From: Flavobacteriaceae bacterium PS02336
Lineage (GTDB): Bacteria; Bacteroidota; Bacteroidia; Flavobacteriales; Flavobacteriaceae
Assembly (NCBI GenBank): GCA_029960065.1
Contig: JASCOF010000001.1
Span: forward strand, 1,178,001-1,242,000
DNA length: 64,000 nt
Reading direction: 5' to 3'
In this document: piece by piece, positions 41,656 through 50,174 of the stretch
Numbering within the stretch: the stretch's first letter is position 1
How the letters are laid out: the number at the start of each line of letters is the position of its first letter
Notes under the pieces: generated by a model
Databases searched by the model: none
The model's input: only the letters and a program-made list of their open reading frames with translations
What the model was told of the DNA's origin: nothing
Made by a program: the position numbers and the translations under genes

Positions 41656-42213
41656 ATGAAAAAGAATAAAATGTCCTTCGAAACCAGCTTTTGGGCGGGA
41701 AATGAGACCGGAAATCCCTTTAAGGCAATCAATGCTTTTTTTGACTTTGCACATCTGGACGATTATAAACAGATTTTAAGTGAAGCGGCATTGTACAGTT
41801 ATAAAACAAAAGTCTATAAACAAGACAATCCGTCGGATGTTTTTGTTTTTTACAGCGTTATTAAATCTTTCGTCAAAGTTTGTTATGTTCTACAAAAAAA
41901 AAGCAAAAAATGGAAAGTAAAGTCTTTAAGCTGTGAAACGATTTTTCAGTCTTCTTTCTTAACGAAAGAAGAATACGAGAATCCTTTTATCGTTTTTCAA
42001 AAAGCATTCGAAGAAAAAACACTGGAACAATTGGAGTTATTTCTACATCAAATTATAGAGTTTTCATTGTCTCCAAACGGCGGAGATCCTGAAACCGATC
42101 TGACAACGCCTTATATTCATTTAATTAAAATGCTTGATGCCGCAGCACTAATACAAGAAAGAGGAGTGGAGAAAATCAAGAAAATACATCAGGCTGTTTG
42201 TGTAACAGAATAA
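41656..42213 (+). CDS. Hypothetical protein of the RiPP-like cluster
   Basis: 185 residues, soluble, mixed alpha/beta: GNPFKAINAFFDFAHLDDYKQILSEAALYSY, DVFVFYSVIKSFVKVCYVLQKKSKKWKV, EENPF-type helices and a terminal helix around MLDAAALIQERGVEKIKKIHQAV. No family is recognised. It is co-directional with and 133 bases after the metalloprotease-like gene, so it probably belongs to the same functional group (accessory, immunity or partner). Confidence 0.55.
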   Translation: MKKNKMSFETSFWAGNETGNPFKAINAFFDFAHLDDYKQILSEAALYSYKTKVYKQDNPSDVFVFYSVIKSFVKVCYVLQKKSKKWKVKSLSCETIFQSSFLTKEEYENPFIVFQKAFEEKTLEQLELFLHQIIEFSLSPNGGDPETDLTTPYIHLIKMLDAAALIQERGVEKIKKIHQAVCVTE

Positions 42214-42438
42214 ATATCCCGCACTCATCAATTTTTTTTTGGAAGGCTGTGCAAAAGCCTTCTCACTTCGTGCTTTTACGGTTGCTTTCTTAAATGTATT
42301 GATTTTCAGTTTGTTATTTTCCTGTCAACAAAGCATTTACTACTTCTTTAATTTTTCTTTTAAAGTGATTCTGAAATTGTATTTTCAATTTGAATAGAAT
42401 AAAACTCCGATAATACCGTTTTTAAAGAAAACGATATT

Positions 42439-43467
42439 ATGGGTTTATTTGATTTTATGATAGTGGAAATCGCTATGGATTTAGGAACTGCTAACACTTT
42501 GATAATACATGGAGGAAAGATTGTTGTAGACAGTCCCTCGATTGTAGCACGAGATATACGAAATGGAAAAATTATTGCTGTAGGCAAAGAAGCCAGTTTA
42601 ATGCAGGGTAAAACACACGAGAACATCAAGACGATAAGACCGCTAAAAGACGGTGTGATTGCAGATTTTGATGCTTCTGAAAAAATGATTAACTGGTTTA
42701 TAAATAATATACCCGATATAAAGAAAAACCTTTTTAAACCGGCACTGCGAATGGTGGTCTGTATTCCGAGCGGTATTACAGAGGTTGAAATGAGAGCGGT
42801 AAAAGAGTCTTGCGAAAGAGTGAATGGAAAAGAAGTTTTCTTGATTCACGAACCAATGGCGGCAGCGATTGGAATGGGACTCGATGTTATGCAGCCAAAA
42901 GGAAATATTATTGTTGATATTGGCGGTGGAACAACAGAAATTGCTGTTGTTGCACTTGGCGGTATTATTTGTGATAAATCGATCAAAATTGCTGGAGATG
43001 TTTTTACTGGAGATATTCTGTATTATATGAGAACACATCATAATTTGTATATTGGTGAAGCCACAGCAGAACAGATCAAAATAGAAGTGGGAGCAGCAAT
43101 AGAAGTTTTAGAAGATGCTCCTGCCGACATGCTCGTTCGAGGAAGAGATTTACTTACGGGCAAGCCCAAAGAAGTGCAGATTACGTCTCGAGAAATTGCA
43201 AGAGCTTTAGATAAATCAATTCTCCGAATTGAAGACGCTATTATGGTTACGCTCTCAGTAACACCGCCAGAACTTGCAGCAGATATTTATAACACAGGAT
43301 TGTATCTCGCCGGCGGCGGCGCAATGCTTCGCGGTCTAGATAAAAGAATTTCCCAGAAAACAGACCTGCCAGTTTACATTGCAGAAGATCCTTTAAGAGC
43401 GGTGGTAAGAGGTACGGGGACTGTTTTGAAAAACATTGAAAAGTATAAAAGCGTACTGGTTAAGTAG
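42439..43467 (+). CDS. mreB: MreB-like actin homologue
   Basis: 342 residues: AMDLGTANTLI (phosphate 1), VVCIPSGITEVEMRAVKESCE, HEPMAAAIGMGLDV, IIVDIGGGTTEIAVVALGG (phosphate 2), TGLYLAGGGAMLRGLDK (adenosine) and the terminal VVRGTG. This is the MreB/Mbl fold that organises peripheral peptidoglycan synthesis as membrane-bound filaments. No mreC/mreD/pbp2 genes follow, unlike the usual morphogenesis operon, so this may be an additional copy. The start (MGLFDFM) supplies a short membrane-binding helix. Confidence 0.93.
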   Translation: MGLFDFMIVEIAMDLGTANTLIIHGGKIVVDSPSIVARDIRNGKIIAVGKEASLMQGKTHENIKTIRPLKDGVIADFDASEKMINWFINNIPDIKKNLFKPALRMVVCIPSGITEVEMRAVKESCERVNGKEVFLIHEPMAAAIGMGLDVMQPKGNIIVDIGGGTTEIAVVALGGIICDKSIKIAGDVFTGDILYYMRTHHNLYIGEATAEQIKIEVGAAIEVLEDAPADMLVRGRDLLTGKPKEVQITSREIARALDKSILRIEDAIMVTLSVTPPELAADIYNTGLYLAGGGAMLRGLDKRISQKTDLPVYIAEDPLRAVVRGTGTVLKNIEKYKSVLVK

Positions 43468-43502
43468 GCCAAAAGAAGATAGTAAACAACTGAAGCAGAT
43501 TT

Positions 43503-43544
43503 AAAAAAGTGCAGCCTTACAGAATGTTAATGTTGTACTTTTTT
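43503..43544. terminator. Bidirectional terminator
   Basis: AAAAAAGTGCAGC pairs with GTTGTACTTTTTT (two G-T pairs) over a 16-base loop, between the convergent mreB and cupin genes. Confidence 0.7.
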
Positions 43545-43596
43545 AATAGTTTTAGAAATTTCTGTAATCAGTTTTTTTATGGAGAACCAATTGGTT

Positions 43597-44049
43597 CTAC
43601 AAAAAAGTAATTCCAAACCTGCCGCAGATTTCCAATACTTTCCCCATATCAGGTGGTCCAGCAGGAAGCTGACTGAGCGCAACAAACATTTCTTCGATTC
43701 CAGAAGGAACAATTGTGATAATAGCTCTAGCATGCTTTTCGCCGACAACTTTAAAAGAATGAGGAACTTGTCTGGGTAAAAAAATAGTGTCGCCGGCTCT
43801 TAATAAGCTTGTGCTGCCTTCGACTGTAAACTCCATTTCACCTTCTAATATTCTAAATATTTCATCTTCATTGGCATGCACATGCATCGGAATTCCGACT
43901 CCCGGAGGATTATGGTTTTCTACTATTGTAATCTTTCCATTTGTATCACTTCCGCTAAGTTTTACAGTTTGGATATCTCCCAAAATGTTTTGATTTAAAC
44001 CTTCTGATGCCTTTATGATTTTTGAGGCAGTAGTAGTATCTTTTTCCAT
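43597..44049 (-). CDS. Cupin domain protein
   Basis: 150 residues with one cupin barrel: GVGIPMHVHANEDEIFRILEGEMEF is motif 1 (HVH, E), and GDTIFLPRQVPHSFKVVG motif 2 (with the His). The metal ligands His/His/Glu/His are all present, so it is probably a metal-binding cupin of quercetinase-like or mannose-isomerase-like type. The substrate is unknown. It is monocistronic. Confidence 0.9.
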   Translation of the reverse strand: MEKDTTTASKIIKASEGLNQNILGDIQTVKLSGSDTNGKITIVENHNPPGVGIPMHVHANEDEIFRILEGEMEFTVEGSTSLLRAGDTIFLPRQVPHSFKVVGEKHARAIITIVPSGIEEMFVALSQLPAGPPDMGKVLEICGRFGITFL

Positions 44050-44207
44050 ATATCAGATTAATCAAGATTAGTTTACAGCTTATTTCAATTTATAAGCTAA
44101 GGTAAACTATTTTGTATATTGATATACAGGTAGTTGTACTTGGTTTTTGTTAAAGGGAGAGATTTTATTGCGTTTTTTTTTCTGCATGAATTCGTAAGGA
44201 ATCTTAT

Positions 44208-44954
44208 TTACCAGTTTCCTTGTAATCCTTCTTTTAAAGCGCTGTTGTATTTCTCTAAATCAAAGTTGTATAAATCTGGTGCTTTATGCGCTCCGCCTTT
44301 TCTTGATTCATCTAGTTTTGTCAAGATATCATAACGCAGAATTTTTCTGTAAAAATTACCTCTATTTAATTTTTTACCCAAAATACCTTCGTATAATTTT
44401 TGAAGTTCGGGCATTGTAAATTTCTCAGGAAGAAGGTTATAACCAATTGGATGATTATTTAATTGTTCGCGAAGTGTAATTAAAGCTTTATCAAAAATAA
44501 TTCTGTGATCCATCATAAATTCAGGAAGATTTTCTATAGAATGCCATTTAACTGCACTCGAAAATTCATCAACAAAAAGATTTACATGGGAGTGTTCTGC
44601 TAAAGCATAATATCCAATAGAAACAAAACGCTGTTTGTGCCACATATTATCGGCATAATCTTCAAAAGCAAACTCAGAACGATTCAAGTTTCCAAAAGTG
44701 TAAAACTGCTGCAAGTAAATATTTTCTGTTCCAGTTCTGTCTTTCAAGATGCGAATTGCTGCATCGTCAACATTTTCGACCTTTTCTACATAACCTCCAG
44801 GAAGTCCCCATTCTTCACGGTCTCTTAATTTTAAAAGTAAAACCTGAAGTTCATTTTCGTGAAAACTGAATATAACACAGTCAATAGAAAGCGTCGGAAT
44901 AAATCTTTCCCAAGACTCTTCAGAACGTTTTTCGATTAGTTTTTTAAATTCCAT
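44208..44954 (-). CDS. NUDIX-wHTH transcriptional regulator (NrtR/AraR type)
   Basis: 248 residues: an N-terminal Nudix fold (about 20-150) and a C-terminal winged helix (about 160-240: FTMPELQKLYEGILGKKLNRGNFYRKILRY). The Nudix box is degenerate (GGYVEKVENVDDAAIRILKDRTG): the catalytic RE and EE positions read RI and DR, so hydrolase activity is probably lost and the domain senses a ligand. Bacteroidota members such as AraR regulate sugar catabolism. It lies next to the glycan-utilisation genes from 45351 and is divergent from them. Confidence 0.9.
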   Translation of the reverse strand: MEFKKLIEKRSEESWERFIPTLSIDCVIFSFHENELQVLLLKLRDREEWGLPGGYVEKVENVDDAAIRILKDRTGTENIYLQQFYTFGNLNRSEFAFEDYADNMWHKQRFVSIGYYALAEHSHVNLFVDEFSSAVKWHSIENLPEFMMDHRIIFDKALITLREQLNNHPIGYNLLPEKFTMPELQKLYEGILGKKLNRGNFYRKILRYDILTKLDESRKGGAHKAPDLYNFDLEKYNSALKEGLQGNW

Positions 44955-44971
44955 GAGGGTACAATTAGTTT

Positions 44972-44998
44972 CAAATTTAAACTTTTTAATTGGTACAA
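44972..44998 (-). promoter_or_regulatory. Promoter of the NUDIX regulator gene
   Basis: The minus strand reads TAAATTTG (44972-44979), with TTG at 44996-44998 (16-base spacing), 18 bases before the ATG. Confidence 0.5.
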
Positions 44999-45293
44999 GT
45001 CAAATAGTTTCTCTTTTTTCTGACATTTTAAACACCATCACAAAATAATCTTAAAAGGTGATAATTTATTTTTAGCCAACTTCATTCCAATTTGATAAAT
45101 CCATTTTTTAGAACCTCTTTTTTTCAATAATTACAGGACTTTACGCAAACGAGGTAGTGAAATTTAAGTGTGAATTTGACAATTCAGGCATATCTTCTTA
45201 TTTGTTGTTTTTATGCAATTTATAGCTGCGTTTTAATGCGATATTAAAAATTATAACATCAATTATTTGTTGATATGAAAAATAGTATTTAAT

Positions 45294-45314
45294 ATTGCTT
45301 CATTATGAAGCAAT
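45294..45314. promoter_or_regulatory. Perfect palindrome upstream of the glycan-utilisation genes
   Basis: ATTGCTTCAT, one T, then ATGAAGCAAT: 10-bp perfect arms, 36 bases before the TonB-dependent receptor start. NrtR-type regulators bind ~21-base palindromes, so the adjacent NUDIX regulator is the candidate. The rest of 44999-45350 shows no gene. Confidence 0.55.
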
Positions 45315-45350
45315 GAAAATTTCATAATCAAAATCTAACTTAAACTACTC

Positions 45351-47606
45351 ATGAAAAAATTAATTATTGCCACAATCTGTCTGGCATTTTATCCAGCTTC
45401 TGAAGCTTTTTCACAAGAAGATAAAAAACAGCAAGCCACAGATTCGATTAAAAAAATTACCAAGATTGTAGAATCAGACACCAAAGAAGAAAAAAATAGA
45501 AATGTTATGCTTAATGCGGCCAACAATACTGGACCGCGAGATGTAAATATTGGTTTACCTTCGACAGTTGGAGGAATAACTATTCAGGAAAATGATCTGC
45601 CAGTTGTTTATTATTTCTGGCCAGAACTGCCAAACAGAACTTGGAGACAAAGTACAAGTTTAGGACGCACCGGTTTATTAAAAATTGGAGAAGCAGCAAT
45701 TACAACAGGAGATTTAGGTTTTGCCGTTAATTCTTATACTAAACTCGGAACAGACAAACTGGAAGTCGTGGGGAATTTTTCAGGTTCAAGTTTCGGATGG
45801 ATGAAAGGCGACCTAAATGTTTCTGGTCCGCTGGCAAAAGGCTGGTCCTATACAATGGGCGCTTATGCCAATTTTGATCCAAATTCTTTTGATTTGAAAT
45901 TCGCCAAATATTCAGACCGAACACAGATTTACAGAGCAGGTTTAACCAAGAAATTCAATAACGGAAAAGGACAAATTAGTTTCTTGTATAAATATGCTAA
46001 TTCGGCTTCTTTGACAAATTATGCTGTTTTTAGATATAAAGAAGGCGGAAAAGTAGAGGAATATAATGACTTTAAAATTGGTCGTGATTCGTATATCGTG
46101 AATGACGGAATTATGAAGTTTAAAGACATTTTAACTGGCGAAACTAAATTTGCTGATATGGGCGGAAGTGATGCAGCATCGACTTCGCATACTTTTGACA
46201 TCTTAGGAAATTATGATCTGGCTAATGATTGGAAATTAAATTTCTCGACTCGTTTTCGTTATGCAGAAGCATCTCAGTTAATTGCGATTCCACTTGGAAT
46301 TTTTCAAGCAACTGCAGCAGATAATTTTACATACCAATCAAACGGAAATGCATACGTTGGAAATGTAAACTCAATGTTGGGATTATATACGGACGGAACG
46401 CCTACAAAAACTGCTTTATCTCGATTTGAAATCACAAAAAATGTAGAAAAACACAAATGGAGATTTGGTATCACAGAATACTATTATCAAGTAGATGACT
46501 TTACGTCAAGCCGTTCATTTTTTAACCAAACGGTAAGCGCAAACCCAGATAAATTAGTTCGAAATACTCCAGGCGGAACTTCAAACACAGATGCTGACGG
46601 GTTTTACAATTACAATGTTGGTGGTGAATATCACAATGGTTTCGAAAATAAATTATCGGGATATTTCTCTGATAATTGGACGGTTAACGATCGTTTGAGT
46701 TTAGCGTACGGAGTTAATTTAAGATACCACAAACTAAAAGGAGATTATTACTTGACACCAAGAACACCAGATTTGGTATTTGATCCAAGTCAGAAAACCT
46801 ATTTTGACAACAATTGGTTTCATTTAGGAGGTTCTATTAATGCAGTTTACAAAGTAACCAAAAGAGCTGGAATTCTTGCAGACTTTACATACACAGAAAA
46901 AAACGGACAGCTAGAAAGTTATTCTGGAGCTGCTGAACCTAATATGGCAAAAACTAAAAGTCCTTTAGGAGCTTTTGGATTGTATTTCAACCATGAAAAA
47001 TTCAGTGTTGTATCTCAGGCAACGTACTTAACAAGAAATAATTATCAGGCAAGATTGAATTTAGTAAATCCAGCAGATGCAAGTCAGTCAGAAGTAGCAA
47101 CAGTTTTCTACGATATTCAGACTTTGGGTTGGACTACAGATATTGTGGCTTCACCATTCAAAGGATTTAATCTGCATTATTTAATTACGTTTCAAGATCC
47201 TGTTTACAAAAATTACAATTTTAATGCTTTTGGAAACAGTTATTCTTATAACGACAAAAACGTTTTGGAAATCTCTAAAGTTTTAATGGAAATTGACCCA
47301 AGTTATACGTACAAAGATTTCAAATTCTGGGCAAGTTTTAGATATTTCAGCAAGCAATATGCAAATCAGACCAATGCGTTATATTTTGCTCCAAGATGGG
47401 AAACTTTTGGAGGTGTAAACTACAAAATCAATAACCATTTTGATATTGGTTTGACTGCTGTAAACTTCTTAAATCAAACAGGAGCAAAAGGAACAATTAA
47501 CGGAGCAGAGTTAATTACAGACGCTTCGGCTTATTATGATCAGCTTTTGGTTGGGTCTTACATTCGTCCATTTACTTTAGAAGCTTCTCTTAATTTCAGA
47601 TTCTAA
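45351..47606 (+). CDS. TonB-dependent outer-membrane receptor
   Basis: 751 residues with a signal peptide (LIIATICLAFYPASEAFSQ). The plug-like N-terminal region (RDVNIGLPSTVGGITIQENDLPVVYYFWPEL) is followed by many amphipathic strands and a C-terminal strand ending in aromatic F (EASLNFRF), typical of 22-strand receptors. It lacks the carboxypeptidase-like N-terminal domain of SusC proteins, and no SusD is adjacent, so it is a non-SusC receptor. It is the first gene of the run; the GH3 gene follows after 12 bases. It probably imports the oligosaccharide released at the surface. Confidence 0.8.
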   Translation: MKKLIIATICLAFYPASEAFSQEDKKQQATDSIKKITKIVESDTKEEKNRNVMLNAANNTGPRDVNIGLPSTVGGITIQENDLPVVYYFWPELPNRTWRQSTSLGRTGLLKIGEAAITTGDLGFAVNSYTKLGTDKLEVVGNFSGSSFGWMKGDLNVSGPLAKGWSYTMGAYANFDPNSFDLKFAKYSDRTQIYRAGLTKKFNNGKGQISFLYKYANSASLTNYAVFRYKEGGKVEEYNDFKIGRDSYIVNDGIMKFKDILTGETKFADMGGSDAASTSHTFDILGNYDLANDWKLNFSTRFRYAEASQLIAIPLGIFQATAADNFTYQSNGNAYVGNVNSMLGLYTDGTPTKTALSRFEITKNVEKHKWRFGITEYYYQVDDFTSSRSFFNQTVSANPDKLVRNTPGGTSNTDADGFYNYNVGGEYHNGFENKLSGYFSDNWTVNDRLSLAYGVNLRYHKLKGDYYLTPRTPDLVFDPSQKTYFDNNWFHLGGSINAVYKVTKRAGILADFTYTEKNGQLESYSGAAEPNMAKTKSPLGAFGLYFNHEKFSVVSQATYLTRNNYQARLNLVNPADASQSEVATVFYDIQTLGWTTDIVASPFKGFNLHYLITFQDPVYKNYNFNAFGNSYSYNDKNVLEISKVLMEIDPSYTYKDFKFWASFRYFSKQYANQTNALYFAPRWETFGGVNYKINNHFDIGLTAVNFLNQTGAKGTINGAELITDASAYYDQLLVGSYIRPFTLEASLNFRF

Positions 47607-47618
47607 ATTTTATTTCAG

Positions 47619-49931
47619 ATGAAAAAAATAATTATAACTGTTGGTTTCGCTTTTTTTATCAGCGTTACCATGCAGGCGCAGCAAGGAAACTTTACAATTG
47701 TAAAAAATAATAAAGGTGCAGATTTGGGATATTCTCCCGAATCTGGCATCAAAATTCTAACCGTTAACGGAAAGAAATTTAAAGATTTAAATAAAAACGG
47801 AAAACTGGACAAATACGAAGATTGGCGTCTTTCGGCAGATGAAAGAGCCAAAGATTTAGCTTCAAAAATGTCGGTGGAACAAATTGCAGGATTAATGCTT
47901 TACAGCCGTCATCAAGCATTGCCGGCGGGAGTTTCAGGTTATAATGCAGGAACGTATAACGGAAAAGTATTTCCAGAAAGTAATGCAAAAGCATCCGATT
48001 TGACCGATCAGCAGAAAGCCTTTTTAAAGGAAGATAATCTGCGTCACGTTTTAATTACAAGTGTACAAAGTCCAGAAACAGCTGCTGTATGGAATAACAA
48101 TATGCAGGCTTTTGTTGAAGGAATCGGACTTGGGATTCCGAGTAACACCAGTACAGATCCGCGACATACGGCAAATGTAACTTCTGAATTTAACGCAGGA
48201 GCAGGAGGAACGATCTCAATGTGGCCTGACGGTTTGGGAATGGCTTCTACATTTGACCCGAAAATTGTAGAACAGTTTGGACAGATTGCTGCAAAAGAAT
48301 ATCGTGCACTTGGAATTGCGACTGCTTTATCGCCGCAAATCGATTTAGGTTCTGAGCCAAGATGGTACAGAATTTCGATGACTTTCGGCGAAAGCCCAGC
48401 TTTAACCAGAGATATGGGAAGAGCTTATATTGACGGATTCCAGACTTCTTACGGAAAAGACGAAATCAAAGACGGCTGGGGTTACAAAAGTGTAAACGCC
48501 ATGGTAAAACACTGGCCAAGCGGCGGCGCTGAAGAAGGCGGGCGCGATGGACATTGGGCTTACGGAAAATTTGCGGTTTATCCGGGAAATAATTTACAAC
48601 AGCATATTGATCCGTTTATTAATGGTGCTTTCAAATTGAAAGGAAAAACGAGTAAAGCTTCGGCGGTAATGCCTTATTACACGATCACTTTCGATCAGGA
48701 TAAAAAATACAATGAAAATGTAGCCAACGGTTACAGCAAATATATTATTACCGATTTATTAAGAGATAAATACGGTTACGACGGCGTAGTCTGTACCGAT
48801 TGGTTAGTAACAGGAGACGAAGGAAAAACACCAAATCTTTTTGCTGGAAAACCTTGGGGAGTTGAGAATCTTTCAATCGATCAAAGACATTACAAAGCAA
48901 TTATTGCGGGAGTAGATCAGTTTGGCGGAAATAATGATAAGAAACCCGTTTTGGCTGCTTATGAAATGGGAATCAAAGAATTTGGTGAATCTTTTATGAG
49001 AGCCCGTTTTGAAAGATCTGCCGTTCGTTTATTGAAGAACATTTTTAGAGTTGGACTTTTCGAAAATCCGTATTTAAATGTGGAAGAAACAAAAGCAGTT
49101 GTTGGAAATCCTGAGTTTATGAAAGCGGGTTATGACGCGCAACTGAAATCGGTTGTGTTGTTGAAAAACAAAGCTGCTGTTTTACCATTAAAAGAAAAGA
49201 AAACCGTTTTTATTCCGAAGATTTATACGGCTTCAACCAAAGATTGGTGGGGCGTTGCAAGTCAGCCGAAATTAGAATATCCAGTAAATCTAGAGTTAGT
49301 AAAGAAATATTACAATGTTACCGAAGATCCTTCAAAAGCTGATTTTGCCATTGTTTTTGTAACAAGTCCGCAGAGTTTAGAAGGCGGTTATGATTTAAAA
49401 GACAGACAAAACGGAAGTAACGGTTATGTGCCAATTTCACTTCAATACGGAACTTATACCGCAACGGAAGCAAGAGCAAAAAGTATCGCAGCCGGAGATC
49501 AGGTTATTGATCCAACTATAAAAGACAGAACATACAAAAACAAAACGGTTACTGCTGCCAATACTATGGATTTGAGAACGATTATCGATACCAAAGATAT
49601 GATGAACGGAAAGCCGGTAATTGTTTCGGTTACAGCTAATAAACCTATGATTTTTAATGAATTCGAAAAACAGGTTGATGGAATTGTGTTGAATTTCGGA
49701 GTTTCTTCTCAGGCTGTTTTAGATATTATTTCAGGAAAAGCAGAACCTTCAGGATTGCTTCCAGTGCAAATGCCAGCAAATATGGAAACGGTTGAAAAAC
49801 AATTTGAAGACGTTCCTTATGATATGATACCGCATAAAGACAGCGAAGGAAATACCTATGATTTTGCTTTTGGATTGAACTGGAAAGGGGTTATTAAAGA
49901 TGCTCGTACTGAGGTTTATAAGAAGCAATAA
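47619..49931 (+). CDS. Glycoside hydrolase family 3 (exo-beta-glucan/xylan type)
   Basis: 770 residues with a signal peptide ending MQAQQ. Residues ~55-65 contain DLNKNGKLDKYED, an EF-hand-like calcium loop, then the GH3 TIM barrel. KEYRALGIATALSPQIDLGSEPRW and VNAMVKHWPSGGAEEGGRDGHW are conserved, and the nucleophile is D394 in VCTDWLVT. The second alpha/beta domain continues to about 770 (VVLLKNKAAVLPL, VSVTANKPMIF). It cleaves terminal beta-linked sugars, most likely glucose or xylose. It is co-transcribed with the receptor 12 bases upstream; a repeat-filled 243-base gap follows. Confidence 0.93.
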   Translation: MKKIIITVGFAFFISVTMQAQQGNFTIVKNNKGADLGYSPESGIKILTVNGKKFKDLNKNGKLDKYEDWRLSADERAKDLASKMSVEQIAGLMLYSRHQALPAGVSGYNAGTYNGKVFPESNAKASDLTDQQKAFLKEDNLRHVLITSVQSPETAAVWNNNMQAFVEGIGLGIPSNTSTDPRHTANVTSEFNAGAGGTISMWPDGLGMASTFDPKIVEQFGQIAAKEYRALGIATALSPQIDLGSEPRWYRISMTFGESPALTRDMGRAYIDGFQTSYGKDEIKDGWGYKSVNAMVKHWPSGGAEEGGRDGHWAYGKFAVYPGNNLQQHIDPFINGAFKLKGKTSKASAVMPYYTITFDQDKKYNENVANGYSKYIITDLLRDKYGYDGVVCTDWLVTGDEGKTPNLFAGKPWGVENLSIDQRHYKAIIAGVDQFGGNNDKKPVLAAYEMGIKEFGESFMRARFERSAVRLLKNIFRVGLFENPYLNVEETKAVVGNPEFMKAGYDAQLKSVVLLKNKAAVLPLKEKKTVFIPKIYTASTKDWWGVASQPKLEYPVNLELVKKYYNVTEDPSKADFAIVFVTSPQSLEGGYDLKDRQNGSNGYVPISLQYGTYTATEARAKSIAAGDQVIDPTIKDRTYKNKTVTAANTMDLRTIIDTKDMMNGKPVIVSVTANKPMIFNEFEKQVDGIVLNFGVSSQAVLDIISGKAEPSGLLPVQMPANMETVEKQFEDVPYDMIPHKDSEGNTYDFAFGLNWKGVIKDARTEVYKKQ

Positions 49932-49947
49932 TTTTTAGTACGATTTT

Positions 49948-49980
49948 AAACCTGACAGGTTTTTAAAACCTGTCAGGTTT
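49948..49980. repeat. Perfect inverted repeat after the first GH3 gene
   Basis: AAACCTGACAGGTTTT, one T, AAAACCTGTCAGGTTT: 16-bp arms. It could act as a terminator and looks like a dispersed palindrome. Confidence 0.7.
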
Positions 49981-49999
49981 CGACAAAGTAAACACAATC

Positions 50000-50106
50000 T
50001 TGTCATTTCGACGAAGGAGAAATCTTCGCAAGAAACTCGACAAAGATTGGTTTCTCTTAGGATCGGAGCTACTTACGGAGATTTCTCCCTTAGGTCGAAA
50101 TGACAA
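50000..50106. repeat. MITE-like inverted-repeat element
   Basis: 107 bases with 13-bp perfect ends TTGTCATTTCGAC / GTCGAAATGACAA and inner arms GAAGGAGAAATCT / AGATTTCTCCCTT. It is non-coding and probably a multi-copy element. A further AATCAGCAAAATCTGC...AAATCTGCGTGAAA tract follows to 50170. Confidence 0.7.
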
Positions 50107-50174
50107 ACTGTATGTTAGCGAAAACTATAAAATCAGCAAAATCTGCTTAAATCATAATAAATCTGCGTGAAATA

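Noticed and set aside
42242..42262. GAAGGCT/AGCCTTC hairpin after the 41656 gene as a terminator
   Set aside because: No T run follows it on either strand; the T run lies before the stem on the plus strand.
42643..43041. 132-residue open frame antisense to mreB
   Set aside because: A shadow of a strongly conserved gene; composition rich in Asn/His/Cys typical of a complementary frame.
45351..47606. Calling the receptor SusC and the region a classical PUL
   Set aside because: No SusD-like lipoprotein is adjacent and the N-terminal carboxypeptidase-like domain is missing.
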